This document shows positions 28,648 to 37,334 of a DNA stretch of 64,000 nt, in pieces (within the stretch, counting starts at the first letter, position 1; each line of letters begins with the position of its first letter). Both the position numbers and the translations under genes were made by a program. The notes beneath the pieces are model-generated. The model did not search any database, had not been told where the DNA came from, and worked only from the letters and a program-made list of their open reading frames with translations. The DNA is from Pseudoxanthomonas daejeonensis (GTDB taxonomy: Bacteria > Pseudomonadota > Gammaproteobacteria > Xanthomonadales > Xanthomonadaceae): NCBI RefSeq assembly GCF_010093205.1, contig NZ_PDWN01000001.1:62001-126000 (forward strand), read 5' to 3'.

Positions 28648-30439
28648 ATAGCCGGATCGTGGCGTGCCGGCCGGCAAGCGCATTCGCGTGCATGGCCCGG
28701 TAAAGCTGCTCCAGGTCGACGGCCATCGCGTCCGGATCGAACAGGCGCGCTGCGGGCAGCAGCGTAGCCAGGCGCGCGCGCAGGTCGCCGCGGGCCGCGG
28801 CGTCGTTGCCGAGCCGCACCGCCAGTTCCACCAGCGAGTTCCGGTCGGCCGCGATGCATCCGGGCAGTCCCAGCGCGGTCAGCAGGCTGGTCGCCATGCG
28901 CCCGGCGAACGTCGTGCCGGGGAACGTCAGCAGCGGCACGCCCATCCGCAACGCGTCGCTGGCCGTCGTGCCGGAGTTGTAGGGCCAGGTGTCCAGGGCG
29001 ACGTCGGCCAGCGCGAGCCGGGCCAGGTGCTGCTCGCGTGGCACCTGCGGGGCGAACACGATGCGTTCGGGTGCGATCCCGCGTGCCGCGGCTTCGCGGC
29101 GCAGGTTGTCGCGGGCGATGTCGTCGCGCGGCGGCGCCAGCCACAGCAGCGACCCGGGTACGCGCGCGAGGATCGCGCACCAGTCGTCCCACAGCGATGG
29201 ATGCAGCTTGTAGGCCTGGTTGAAGCTGCAGAACACGACGGCATCTTCCGGAAGTCCGGCCATGTCACGGCGCATCGCGGGCACGGGATGGTGCGCGGCG
29301 TTGGGCTGGAAACAGTGCGGCAGCAGGGCCAGCGCCTCGCTGAAGCCGTCCGCCATCGCTTCGGGCGTGGCGACCGCATCGCCGATGACGTAATCGGCCA
29401 GGCGCGCATCCCCGAGCGTACCGATGTATCCAAGCCAGGATGCGATGACCGGCGCCGGCCGCAGCGCGACGATGCCCATCCGCGATTGCGAGGTGTAGCC
29501 GTTGAGATCCACCAGCACGTCGAGCCGGTCCGCGGCGATCCGCTGCGCGGCGCTGCGGTCGTCGGCTTCGATCTCCACGAAACGGTCCGCCGCGCTCCTC
29601 GCCCGCTCCCGCCACGCGTCGTCAGTCGGCGGACCGTGCGCGTACAGCACGACCTCGCAGCGCTCGCGATCGTGCGCGGCGATGGCGTCGAGTGCGAGGA
29701 ACGAAACGGCATGCGCACGGAAATCGGATGACAGGTAGCCCACGCGCAGGCGCCGGCCCGGCAGCGGCGCGGGCGGCGCCGAAAGGGCCGGCTGCGTGGA
29801 CAGCGATCCCCATTGGGTGGCGGCGAACCGGGCCGCGGCCGAACGCTGCACGTGGGCGTCGGCCTCGGGCAGGGCCAGCAGCAGCAGCGGTGCGAAATCG
29901 CTGCGCTCCGCATGCGCACAGGCCGCCAGCAGGTCCTGCGGATGCGGCCCGGATGCCGGATCCCAATCGGCCATGTAACGGCGCAGCAGCAGTGCATCGC
30001 CGACGCTGCGCAGGTTGCCCGGCTCCAGCGCCAGGGCACTGCGGTAGGCCGCAAGCGCCTCCTCGCGCCGGCCGGTTTCCTCCAGCAATCCGCCCAGCTT
30101 CTGCCAGGCGATGACGAGCGTGCCGTCCATGCGCAGTGCCTTCCGGTAGGCGGCCTCCGCTTCGTCGTGGGACAGGCGCCTCTGTTCGGCCAGGCCGAGG
30201 TTGACCCAGGTACCGGCGCCGGCACCCAGGGCTACGGCACGCCGGTAGCAGGCGGCCGCCTGGGCCACCTCCTGCCGCGCGCTGTGGATCACCCCGGCAA
30301 GGTTCCATCCATCCGCATGCCGGGGCACCTGGCGCAGCAGCAGCTGCAGCATGCCCAGCGCCTGCTGCGACTGGCCCTGGCGGAAGGCGGCAAAGGCGCG
30401 CGCATACAGCTCCGACGCTGGAATCGTCGTACTCACCAC
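28646..30439 (-). CDS. TPR-containing O-GlcNAc transferase-like glycosyltransferase (GT41/SPINDLY type)
   Basis: A 597-residue protein with 3-4 tetratricopeptide repeats (about 10-155) followed by the two-lobe GT41 catalytic region (about 225-580). Typical stretches are RLRVGYLSSDFRAHAV, the DVLVDLNGYT motif, SWLGYIGTLG, FCSFNQAYKLHPSLWDDW, and DTWPYNSGTTASDALRMGVP near the nucleotide-sugar site. Relatives transfer GlcNAc or other sugars to Ser/Thr of proteins; bacterial members often modify adhesins or flagellin, or N-glycosylate Asn. The target is unknown. It sits last in an apparent midA-vanZ-OGT operon and end to end with the GlcNAc locus. Start ATG 30439. Confidence 0.88.
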   Translation of the reverse strand: MVSTTIPASELYARAFAAFRQGQSQQALGMLQLLLRQVPRHADGWNLAGVIHSARQEVAQAAACYRRAVALGAGAGTWVNLGLAEQRRLSHDEAEAAYRKALRMDGTLVIAWQKLGGLLEETGRREEALAAYRSALALEPGNLRSVGDALLLRRYMADWDPASGPHPQDLLAACAHAERSDFAPLLLLALPEADAHVQRSAAARFAATQWGSLSTQPALSAPPAPLPGRRLRVGYLSSDFRAHAVSFLALDAIAAHDRERCEVVLYAHGPPTDDAWRERARSAADRFVEIEADDRSAAQRIAADRLDVLVDLNGYTSQSRMGIVALRPAPVIASWLGYIGTLGDARLADYVIGDAVATPEAMADGFSEALALLPHCFQPNAAHHPVPAMRRDMAGLPEDAVVFCSFNQAYKLHPSLWDDWCAILARVPGSLLWLAPPRDDIARDNLRREAAARGIAPERIVFAPQVPREQHLARLALADVALDTWPYNSGTTASDALRMGVPLLTFPGTTFAGRMATSLLTALGLPGCIAADRNSLVELAVRLGNDAAARGDLRARLATLLPAARLFDPDAMAVDLEQLYRAMHANALAGRHATIRL

Positions 30440-30478
30440 CGGCGGCCAATGCAGTTCGGGGCGGGGCGCGTTCGAACG

Positions 30479-30868
30479 TCAGCCATGGCCACGCTCGTAC
30501 CGCAGCAGCGCATCGCGCCAGGGTGTCAGCGCGGTCAACATGCCCAGCCCGACCCCCACCCCGTTGGCCAGCGCGTCGGCCGGATCGGCCATGCGCGTGC
30601 TGGTGAGCGCACCCTGCGCCAGCTCCAGCGCAATGCCCATCAGTACCAGCCCCGCCGCGACCGACAGCAGGTACCTGCCATGTGCGAACACCTGCACGGC
30701 GGCTGCGGCCAGCAGCGCGTAGGCCAGCAGGTGCTCGAGCTTGTCGCCATGCCGGGGCAGCTCGACCGGCGGGGGCGGCGTCAGGCTGAACACGATCACC
30801 AGCAACACCGCGAACGACCATAGGCCCAGCCACAGCCAGGGGCGCCGGAACCGCTTGAGCGGACTCAC
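30479..30868 (-). CDS. VanZ-like family membrane protein
   Basis: A 129-residue protein with four membrane helices. The HGDKLEHLLAYALLA segment (about 40-54), with its Lys and His in the loop before helix 2, is the VanZ-like signature. The domain is named after a glycopeptide-resistance accessory protein, but most members have no proven function. It overlaps midA by 4 bases (ATGA) and is followed 39 bases later by the OGT-like gene. Confidence 0.9.
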   Translation of the reverse strand: MSPLKRFRRPWLWLGLWSFAVLLVIVFSLTPPPPVELPRHGDKLEHLLAYALLAAAAVQVFAHGRYLLSVAAGLVLMGIALELAQGALTSTRMADPADALANGVGVGLGMLTALTPWRDALLRYERGHG

Positions 30869-32055
30869 AGCCGCCAGCTCAGGTCGCCCAGCAGGAAGGC
30901 CGCACCCAGGTCGATGTCGCGCGCGAAGGCCATGGCCTGGAAGCGTTCGCCCATGTGTGCCGGCAAGGTGAGGCGCTTGACCTCCTGGCGCAGTCTCATC
31001 ACCCCGGCCTCGTCGCTGCGCGCTTCGGCATCGGCCAGCAGGCGGTCGATGCCATTGCCAAGCAGGAAGCTGGCCTGGCTGCAGTAACCGGCCAGGTCGA
31101 ATCCGGCGCCCGTGCCGGCCTCGGCCAGCGCGGTGAAATCCACCGAAGCGGTGAGGTCCTGCAAACCCGGCCGGCCGAGCACGTCGGCGTGGACGTGCTG
31201 GCGGTAGAACGCACGCAGGGTGCCTTCGTCGCGCTCCGGCAGGTAGTACTCGCTGCGCGGATAGCCATAGTCGAAGAACAGCATCGCCCCGGAACGCAGC
31301 CCGCCGGCCACCGCCTGCAACCAGTACGGCAGTTGCGGCAGCAGTTCGGAACGGTACCCGTCCGCGAACGGCGTGCCGAGGCCATGCTCGACGTGGCGCA
31401 CGGCCGCCGCCAGCAGCGCATCGGCGGGACGGTCGCTCGTCATGAACCGACCTTCGCCATCGAGGGTCACGTGTTCCTCGAACACCTCGCCGTCGCGCAG
31501 GGTGAAGCGCGGCGTCGGCAAGGCATCGATGACTTCGTTGGCGAACAGCACGCCATCCCAGTCATCCTCGAACGGACGATCCAGCCACTCCACCAGGTCG
31601 AACACGGATGGGGTCAGCGTGCGCTGCAGGCGTTCGCGCTGGCGTTCGCGCAGGTCCGCGCTGGGTTCGAGGATCGAGTAGCGGTCCGGCAGTGCGTCGA
31701 GCTGCAGCAGGCGCTTGAGCGCCACCTCGGCGAAAGCGCCGCTGCCGCCGCCGACCTCAAGCACCCGCGCGCGCGGATCCAGCGCCTGCAGGGCGATGGC
31801 CAGTACACCGGACACGGTGGCTGCGAACAGCCGGCCCTGCTCCGGCGCGGTCACGAAATCGCCGCCACCGCCGAACTTGGTGCTGCCGGCGCTGTAGTAC
31901 CCCAGCCCGGGCGCGTACAGGCACAGCTCCATGAAGCGCGAGAACGGGATCGTGCCGCCCGACGCGGCGATCTCGGCACGGATGTGCGCGGCCAGCGTAT
32001 CGCTGTGCTGGAGCGCCAGCGGGTCGGGAGGCGGCAGGTCGGCGTGCATCGGCAT
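30865..32055 (-). CDS. MidA/NDUFAF7 family SAM-dependent methyltransferase
   Basis: A 396-residue class I methyltransferase (former DUF185). The N-terminal FMELCLYAPGLGYYS and GGDFVTAPEQG motifs and the SAM-binding VLEVGGGSGAFA (about 101-112) are diagnostic. The mitochondrial homologue dimethylates an arginine of complex I subunit NDUFS2; a bacterial target is not established. Start ATG 32055; an in-frame ATG at 32049 is an alternative. It is first gene of the midA-vanZ-OGT unit and divergent, 44 bases away, from a pteridine reductase gene. Confidence 0.9.
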   Translation of the reverse strand: MPMHADLPPPDPLALQHSDTLAAHIRAEIAASGGTIPFSRFMELCLYAPGLGYYSAGSTKFGGGGDFVTAPEQGRLFAATVSGVLAIALQALDPRARVLEVGGGSGAFAEVALKRLLQLDALPDRYSILEPSADLRERQRERLQRTLTPSVFDLVEWLDRPFEDDWDGVLFANEVIDALPTPRFTLRDGEVFEEHVTLDGEGRFMTSDRPADALLAAAVRHVEHGLGTPFADGYRSELLPQLPYWLQAVAGGLRSGAMLFFDYGYPRSEYYLPERDEGTLRAFYRQHVHADVLGRPGLQDLTASVDFTALAEAGTGAGFDLAGYCSQASFLLGNGIDRLLADAEARSDEAGVMRLRQEVKRLTLPAHMGERFQAMAFARDIDLGAAFLLGDLSWRL

Positions 32056-32099
32056 CGTCAGGCAGGGACAATGGCCAGCATAGCCGAGCGAGGTTGCTG

Positions 32100-32837
32100 A
32101 TGAATTCCGATCGCCCCGTCGCCCTCGTCACTGGCGCAGCCCGCCGGATCGGCGCTTCGATCGCGCGCAGGCTGCATGCGGGCGGCTACGACCTTGCACT
32201 GCACCACCTGCACTCCGGCGCAGACATGGCCGCGCTGGTCGCGGAGCTGGACGGGCTTCGCCCGGGCAGCGTGCGCGTGCTGCAGGCCGACCTGCGCCAG
32301 TTCGACCGCCTGCCCGAGCTGGTCGCATCGGCCGTGGGCCACTTCGGCCGGCTCGATGCACTGGTGAACAACGCCTCCAACTTCCATCCGACGCCCCTGG
32401 GCACGCTGACGCCGCAGCACTGGGACGACCTGTTCGCGGTCAACGCGCGCGCGCCCCTGTTCCTGGCGCAGGCGGCCATGCCGCACCTGCGCGCAAGCCG
32501 GGGCGCGATCGTGAACCTGGCCGACGTCTACGCCGGGCGGCCGTTGCGTGACCATGCGGTCTACTCGGCCGCCAAGGCCGCCCTGGTTTCGCTCACCCGT
32601 GCGCTTGCCCAGGAAATGGCACCCCAGGTCCGCGTGAACGCAGTCGCGCCCGGCGCGATCCTGTGGCCCGAGAGCGGCCAACCCGCGGAAGCGCAACAGG
32701 CGATCCTCGCCGCCACCGCACTCGGGCGCGCCGGCTTCCCGGGGGACGTCGCCGCCGCCGTGGCGTGGCTGCTCTCCGCCGAGGCCGCCTACGTCACCGG
32801 CCAGGTGCTGCATGTGGATGGCGGACGGGAACGCTGA
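32100..32837 (+). CDS. pteridine reductase (FolM-like short-chain dehydrogenase)
   Basis: A 245-residue SDR enzyme that reduces dihydrobiopterin or dihydrofolate with NADPH. The TGAARRIG cofactor motif (about 12-19), with Arg-Arg in place of the usual Gly-x-Gly pattern, is typical of pteridine reductases. VNNASNF (about 90-96) and the catalytic YSAAK (Tyr and Lys near 154-158) follow. ATG 32100 has GCGAGG at good spacing. A folate-pathway kinase (folK) lies convergently just beyond a REP cluster, so the two share pterin chemistry but not an operon. Confidence 0.9.
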   Translation: MNSDRPVALVTGAARRIGASIARRLHAGGYDLALHHLHSGADMAALVAELDGLRPGSVRVLQADLRQFDRLPELVASAVGHFGRLDALVNNASNFHPTPLGTLTPQHWDDLFAVNARAPLFLAQAAMPHLRASRGAIVNLADVYAGRPLRDHAVYSAAKAALVSLTRALAQEMAPQVRVNAVAPGAILWPESGQPAEAQQAILAATALGRAGFPGDVAAAVAWLLSAEAAYVTGQVLHVDGGRER

Positions 32838-32870
32838 GCGCGGCTTCCGCGCGTCGGGACCACAACAATG

Positions 32871-33038
32871 TCGCCTGTGCCGACGCCGTCGGCTTCGCGG
32901 CCTGAAGTCCGCTCCTACAAAAGCCGGGGGTACTTGCTTCCTGTAGGAGCGGGCATGACCGCGATCGGGCGCCGGAATCACGATGGCGTCGCCTGTGCCG
33001 ACCACGCCGGCTTCGCGGCCTGGCGACCGCGCCTACAA
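32871..33038. repeat. GTAG-type REP cluster (two direct copies and one inverted copy)
   Basis: Copies at 32871-32920 and 32989-33038 are 50 bases long and match at 43 positions, each ending CCTACAA. Between them, 32942-32975 is an inverted unit beginning TGTAGGAGCGGGC. The terminal GTAG/CTAC tetranucleotide is the hallmark of the REP family described in Stenotrophomonas and relatives. The last copy overlaps the folK stop codon. The roughly 195-base gap between genes is otherwise empty. Confidence 0.85.
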
Positions 33039-33548
33039 CGGCACCACCTCGAAGGCGACGCCGTACTGCCGATGCGCGCGCCACAGGTCGGCGAGCGCGC
33101 GTCCGCCAAGCGGATCGACGAACGCGGGTGCGATGTCCGCCAGCGGCTTGAGCACGAACGCATGCTTGAGCTCCGGGCGCGGCACCCGCACCCGCTCGCC
33201 ATCGCGGACCACCTGGTCGCCGTAGAACACAACGTCCACGTCCAGGGTCCGGTCCGACAGGCGCGGTCCGCTGCGGTCGCGGCCATGCCGGTCTTCCAGC
33301 GCGTGCAGCCAGTCTTCCAGCGCCGGCAGCGGCATGGCGGTTCGCAGCGCGACTGCGGCATTGACGAATGGCGCGCCTTCGAATCCCACCGCCGCGGTGC
33401 GATACGCGGGCGAGACCCGCAATGCGCCAAACGCCGCCTGCAATTCCGCCAGCGCCGCGCGCAGGTGGCGTTCGGGCGCGATGTTGCTGCCCAGGCTCAG
33501 CAGCACTTCCGCCGGCGCGTGCGTGGTCGCGGGCATTGCGGGTTCCAT
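33033..33548 (-). CDS. folK: 2-amino-4-hydroxy-6-hydroxymethyldihydropteridine diphosphokinase
   Basis: A 171-residue HPPK that transfers pyrophosphate from ATP to 6-hydroxymethyl-dihydropterin, in folate synthesis. Marks are LLSLGSNIAPERHLRAAL (about 16-33), YRTAAVGFEGAPFVNAAV, RSGPRLSDRTLDVDVVFYGD with the metal-binding Asp pair, and VPRPELKHAFVLKPLADIAP. Start ATG 33548, or 33536. The stop codon TAG lies inside a REP element, so the gene's last codons abut the repeat. Confidence 0.95.
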   Translation of the reverse strand: MEPAMPATTHAPAEVLLSLGSNIAPERHLRAALAELQAAFGALRVSPAYRTAAVGFEGAPFVNAAVALRTAMPLPALEDWLHALEDRHGRDRSGPRLSDRTLDVDVVFYGDQVVRDGERVRVPRPELKHAFVLKPLADIAPAFVDPLGGRALADLWRAHRQYGVAFEVVPL

Positions 33549-33575
33549 GTCTGGCGTTCGCGGAGGGGGCAGTGG

Positions 33576-34406
33576 CTACTGCTGCGCGGACTGGTCACCC
33601 GGGTCCTGCCGTGACGGTCCGCGCCGCGGGGGCAGCTGCGGCAGCGGCGCGGCTTCCTCGGTCGTGGCCAGCGCCGGCTCCCACGGGAAGCGCGGCAGGG
33701 TCCGCACCGCGTTTTCCAGCTTGCGCGACCAGTTGTCGTGGATGTCGGCGTACAGCGGCGTGTCGCCTTCAAGGCGCACCTGCTGGCTGATGCGCAGGTC
33801 GCCGGCGCGGATCAGCGCGATGTCGATCGGCAGGCCGACCGACAGGTTGGAGCGGATGGTCGAATCCAGCGACACCAGCGCACAGCGCGCGGCGTCCTCC
33901 AGCGCGGTCTCCGGCCGGATGATCCGGTCCAGGATCGGCTTGCCGTACTTGGATTCGCCGATCTGCAGGTACGGCGTCTCCGGCGAAGCGGCGATGCAGT
34001 TGCCGAGCGGATAGACCAGGTACAGGCCCGGCCGCTCGCCGGCGACCTGTCCGCCCAGGATCAGCGTGGCCTGGGTGCTGACCCCGCCGTGCTGGCCGCT
34101 GTCGTAGGCCTGCACCTGGCTGGCGACCAGGACCTCGCCCACGTACTCGGCCACTTCGAACAGGTGCCTGAACGTGCGCAGGCTGCGCGTGGCGGAGGGG
34201 TCCTCGGCATCGCGTCGCAACCGCGAGACCGCCAGCTGGGTCGTGGCCAGGTTGCCCGAACTCATCACCACGAACACGCGCTCGCCCGGATAGTCGAACA
34301 CGTGCAGCTTGCGGTGCACGCGCACGTCGTCGAGCGAGGCGTTGGTGCGGGTGTCCGCGGCGAAGACCAGGCCTTCGTCCACTTCGATGCCGACGCAGTA
34401 GGTCAT
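33576..34406 (-). CDS. Anbu (proteasome-type bacterial protease)
   Basis: A 276-residue Ntn-hydrolase. After loss of Met1 the nucleophile would be Thr2 (MTYCVGIEVDEGLVFAADTRTN), with the conserved Asp about 17 and Lys about 33 residues on (Asp18 and Lys33 region). Anbu is related to the 20S proteasome beta subunit and HslV and assembles into open helical or ring forms. Its substrate is unsettled. The last 30 residues are a Pro/Arg/Gln tail beyond the core. Clustered alpha-E and ATP-grasp genes upstream confirm the assignment. Confidence 0.93.
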   Translation of the reverse strand: MTYCVGIEVDEGLVFAADTRTNASLDDVRVHRKLHVFDYPGERVFVVMSSGNLATTQLAVSRLRRDAEDPSATRSLRTFRHLFEVAEYVGEVLVASQVQAYDSGQHGGVSTQATLILGGQVAGERPGLYLVYPLGNCIAASPETPYLQIGESKYGKPILDRIIRPETALEDAARCALVSLDSTIRSNLSVGLPIDIALIRAGDLRISQQVRLEGDTPLYADIHDNWSRKLENAVRTLPRFPWEPALATTEEAAPLPQLPPRRGPSRQDPGDQSAQQ

Positions 34407-34488
34407 GTCCGGATCTTGTTCCTGTGCACGGCGATTCTACACGCTGGCCAGCGGCGGACCGTCGCACGCGGCGACGCCTCCGTGCCTG

Positions 34489-35418
34489 TCAGCCCATGAA
34501 ATAGCCTTCGGCGATGGCCTCGTGGAGTCCCCCGAGGTAGATCTGCGCCTCGTCCATGAAGCGTGCCGGGTCGCCGGCGGCCAGCACTGCCGGATCGGCC
34601 TGGCGGACCAGCCCGCTGGCCCGCGTGAGCGCACGCTCGACCAGCGGCCGCGGCGGCATCGCCGGCAGGATCCGCTGCACCCGGGTCAGGCAGAACTGCA
34701 CGCTGCGCGGGAACTCGGCGTTGTGCAGCAGGAACCGCAAGGCATGCGCGGCCGAAACACGCTGGCGCACGTGGCGCCGGTACATCTGGTAGGCGGCCAG
34801 CGCGCGCAGCACCGCCATCCACTGCATGTTCTGGTAGGCCTCGCGATCGTCCACGTTGCGCGGCGTGACCAGGCCCGACGCCCCGGCATCGATGATGCGC
34901 GTGGTCATGTCGGCCTGCTCGATCGCCGTGCCCAGGCGCAGGAAGTGGAAACCGATGTCGCGGCTGACATTGGCGGCGAGCAGGCCGGACACCTTCAGGC
35001 AGCCGTCGGTGATGCGGTTGATGAAGTCCAGCCGGTAGCGCCGGGTCAGCACGCGCTCGCCATCGGCGTCGATGTACAGGTGCAGGTCGTTGACCGCCTC
35101 CCATACCTCCTGCGGCAGCGCATCGCGGATGCCGCGAAGGATCTCGCGCGCGCTGTCCACCGTGGCGCGCAGCGACGACGGATTGCGCGGATCGAGCAGC
35201 AGGAAATCGAGCACGTCGGCGTCTTCCGGATCCGCATGCACGTCCAGGAACAGTGCTTCGGCACCGACCGTGGCGATCATCGGCCGCCAGGTGAAGCGCA
35301 CCGAACGCGGCAGGTCCAGCTGCACCAGGCTGCCCACGCCGACCAGGCGTGCGGTGTTCTCGGTACGGCGCAGGTAGCGGCTGAACCAGTACAGCTGGTC
35401 GGCGACGCGGGCCAGCAT
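34489..35418 (-). CDS. alpha-E domain-containing protein
   Basis: A 309-residue all-helical protein. It begins MLARVADQLYWFSRYLRRTENTAR, the standard opening of the alpha-E family (DUF403), and ends with MDEAQIYLGGLHEAIAEGY. It is always linked to circularly permuted ATP-grasp enzymes and often to Anbu. The system is thought to make and handle a peptide-like or amide-linked product, not yet identified. Its ATG overlaps the ATP-grasp stop by one base (TGATG). Anbu begins 82 bases further on. Confidence 0.92.
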   Translation of the reverse strand: MLARVADQLYWFSRYLRRTENTARLVGVGSLVQLDLPRSVRFTWRPMIATVGAEALFLDVHADPEDADVLDFLLLDPRNPSSLRATVDSAREILRGIRDALPQEVWEAVNDLHLYIDADGERVLTRRYRLDFINRITDGCLKVSGLLAANVSRDIGFHFLRLGTAIEQADMTTRIIDAGASGLVTPRNVDDREAYQNMQWMAVLRALAAYQMYRRHVRQRVSAAHALRFLLHNAEFPRSVQFCLTRVQRILPAMPPRPLVERALTRASGLVRQADPAVLAAGDPARFMDEAQIYLGGLHEAIAEGYFMG

Positions 35419-36863
35419 CAGGCGTCGTCCTCCACGTCGACCACCCAGGTGTCCTTGGCGCCGCCGCCCTGCGAGGAATTGACCACCAGCGATCCCTCGG
35501 TCATCGCCACGCGGGTGAGCCCGCCGGTGGTCACGTAGGTGTCCTCGCGGGAAAGGATGAACGGGCGCAGGTCGATGTGCCGGGCCGACGGTCCCTCCGC
35601 CGTCACGATCGGCGCGGTGGACAGCGCCAGGGTGGGCTGGGCCATGTAGTTGCGCGGATCGGCCTCGATCAGCGCGTGGAATTTCTCGCGCTCCTTCCTG
35701 CTGGCGCGCGGCCCGATCAGCATGCCGTAGCCGCCCGATTCGTTGGCCGGCTTGACCACCAGGCTCTCGAGGTTGTCCAGCACGTAGCGGCGGTCCTTGG
35801 CCTTGTGGCACAGGTAGCTGGGCACGTTGGGCAGGATCGGCTCCTGGTCCAGGTAGTAGCGGATCATCTTCGGCACGTAGGCGAACACCACCTTGTCATC
35901 GGCGACGCCGGCGCCGGGCGCATTGGCCAGCGCCACCTTGCCGGCACGCCAGCTGCGGATCAGCCCGGGCACGCCGAGCATCGAGTCGGGATGGAAGACT
36001 TCCGGGTCGAGGAACAGGTCGTCCACGCGGCGATACACCACGTCCACCCGCTGTGGGCCGTACACGGTGCGCATGTAGGTGCAGTCGTCGTCGGCGACGA
36101 ACAGGTCGCCGCCCTCCACCAGCTCGATGCCCATCGCCTGGGCCAGGTAGGCGTGCTCGAAGTAGGCGCTGTTGAACACGCCCGGCGTCAGCAGGGCGAT
36201 GGCCGGGGTATCGCCCGGTCGCGGCGACAGCGCGGCCAGGGTGTCGTAGAGCTGGGCCGGGTAGTCGTCCACCGGCAGGATCGCGCTGGTCCCGAACAGT
36301 TCCGGGAAAACGCGCTTGGCGACCATCCTGTTCTCGAGCATGTAGGACACGCCCGAGGGAATGCGCAGGTTGTCCTCCAGCGCATACAGCGTGCCGTCGC
36401 CATCGCGGACCAGGTCCGATCCGCAGATGTGCGCCCATACGTCCAGCGGCGGGCGCACGCCGATGCACTGTTCGCGGAAGTTGACCGACTTCTTCAGCAG
36501 CATCGCCGGGAACACCTTGTCCCTGACGATCTTCTGCTCGCCGTAGACATCGCCGATGAACAGGTTCAACGCCTGCATGCGCTGCTTCAGGCCGGCCTCG
36601 GTGCGCTGCCATTCGCGGCGGTCGAGGATGCGCGGGATCAGGTCGAACGGCAGCGTGCGGTCGACGTTGCGGCCATCGGTGTAGACGGTGAAGGTAATGC
36701 CCATGACCCGCGCGGCGACGTCGGCGGCGAGCTGGCGCTCGGCCAGTTCACGGCCGGACAGTCCTGCAAGGTATTCGACCAGGTGGCGTGCGGCGGGACG
36801 CGGCCGGCCGGCCGAATCGATCAGCTCGTCATACGAAGGGGTCCGGTACTTCGCCCAATCCAT
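35418..36863 (-). CDS. circularly permuted type 2 ATP-grasp protein
   Basis: A 481-residue ATP-grasp enzyme (DUF404/407 type). Start MDWAKYRTPSYDELID at ATG 36863, just after a weak upstream frame. Recognisable stretches are FTVYTDGRNVDRTLPFDLIP (about 75-94), DGTLYALEDNLRIPSGVSYMLENR, YFEHAYLAQAMGIELVEGGDL, DNLESLVVKPANESGGYGM (nucleotide-binding loop) and AQPTLALSTAP. Such enzymes form amide bonds by acyl-phosphate chemistry. It is the first gene of the ATP-grasp/alpha-E/Anbu operon. Confidence 0.94.
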   Translation of the reverse strand: MDWAKYRTPSYDELIDSAGRPRPAARHLVEYLAGLSGRELAERQLAADVAARVMGITFTVYTDGRNVDRTLPFDLIPRILDRREWQRTEAGLKQRMQALNLFIGDVYGEQKIVRDKVFPAMLLKKSVNFREQCIGVRPPLDVWAHICGSDLVRDGDGTLYALEDNLRIPSGVSYMLENRMVAKRVFPELFGTSAILPVDDYPAQLYDTLAALSPRPGDTPAIALLTPGVFNSAYFEHAYLAQAMGIELVEGGDLFVADDDCTYMRTVYGPQRVDVVYRRVDDLFLDPEVFHPDSMLGVPGLIRSWRAGKVALANAPGAGVADDKVVFAYVPKMIRYYLDQEPILPNVPSYLCHKAKDRRYVLDNLESLVVKPANESGGYGMLIGPRASRKEREKFHALIEADPRNYMAQPTLALSTAPIVTAEGPSARHIDLRPFILSREDTYVTTGGLTRVAMTEGSLVVNSSQGGGAKDTWVVDVEDDA

Positions 36864-36973
36864 CGCGCCTGCCTGCCGGGAACCCGGCGTCCCCGCGCCG
36901 GTGATGCACTGCAACATGCACCCGGCCCGCGCAGGCCGTCAAGCGCTTCCGGGCCTCGGCCCCGCACGGGAAC

Positions 36974-37327
36974 TCAGGCGCGCGTGCGCTCGATCACCAC
37001 GCCCACCGCCTGCGCGCCGCGCACCGCGCCAGGCTTGCTCAGCTTCAGTCGCAGCCACGGCACGCCAAACTCCTCGAGCACGATCGCCGCGCAACGCTCG
37101 GCCAGGGTCTCGACCAGGCCGAAGTCCGACTGGCCGACGAACTCGATCAGCCGCTTGCTGACTTCCTTGTAGTTGAGCGTAAGGGCGATGTCGTCGCTGG
37201 CCGCAGGCACGCGGTTGTCGAACGCCATCTCCAGGTCGAAGCGCAGGGTCTGGCGGATCCGCCGCTCCCAGTCGTAGATGCCGATCAGCGCCTCGATCTC
37301 GAGGCCTTCGATGAATACCTTGTCCAT
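36974..37327 (-). CDS. folB: dihydroneopterin aldolase
   Basis: A 117-residue FolB that cleaves 7,8-dihydroneopterin to 6-hydroxymethyl-dihydropterin and glycolaldehyde, directly upstream of FolK in folate synthesis. Marks are IYDWERRIRQTLRFDLEM (about 17-34), the catalytic Glu in LVETLAERCA (about 72-81) and LRLKLSKPGAV with the conserved Lys (about 92-102). It follows tsaD by 7 bases, so they share a transcript. Confidence 0.95.
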   Translation of the reverse strand: MDKVFIEGLEIEALIGIYDWERRIRQTLRFDLEMAFDNRVPAASDDIALTLNYKEVSKRLIEFVGQSDFGLVETLAERCAAIVLEEFGVPWLRLKLSKPGAVRGAQAVGVVIERTRA

Positions 37328-37334
37328 CGCCGGA

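Noticed and set aside
26308-28683. 791-codon minus-strand frame opposite the GH20 gene
   Set aside because: Shadow of a strong GH20 gene with intact catalytic residues.
32871-33038. Possible small CRISPR array
   Set aside because: Only two imperfect direct copies with an inverted one between; the pattern is REP, and there are no cas genes.
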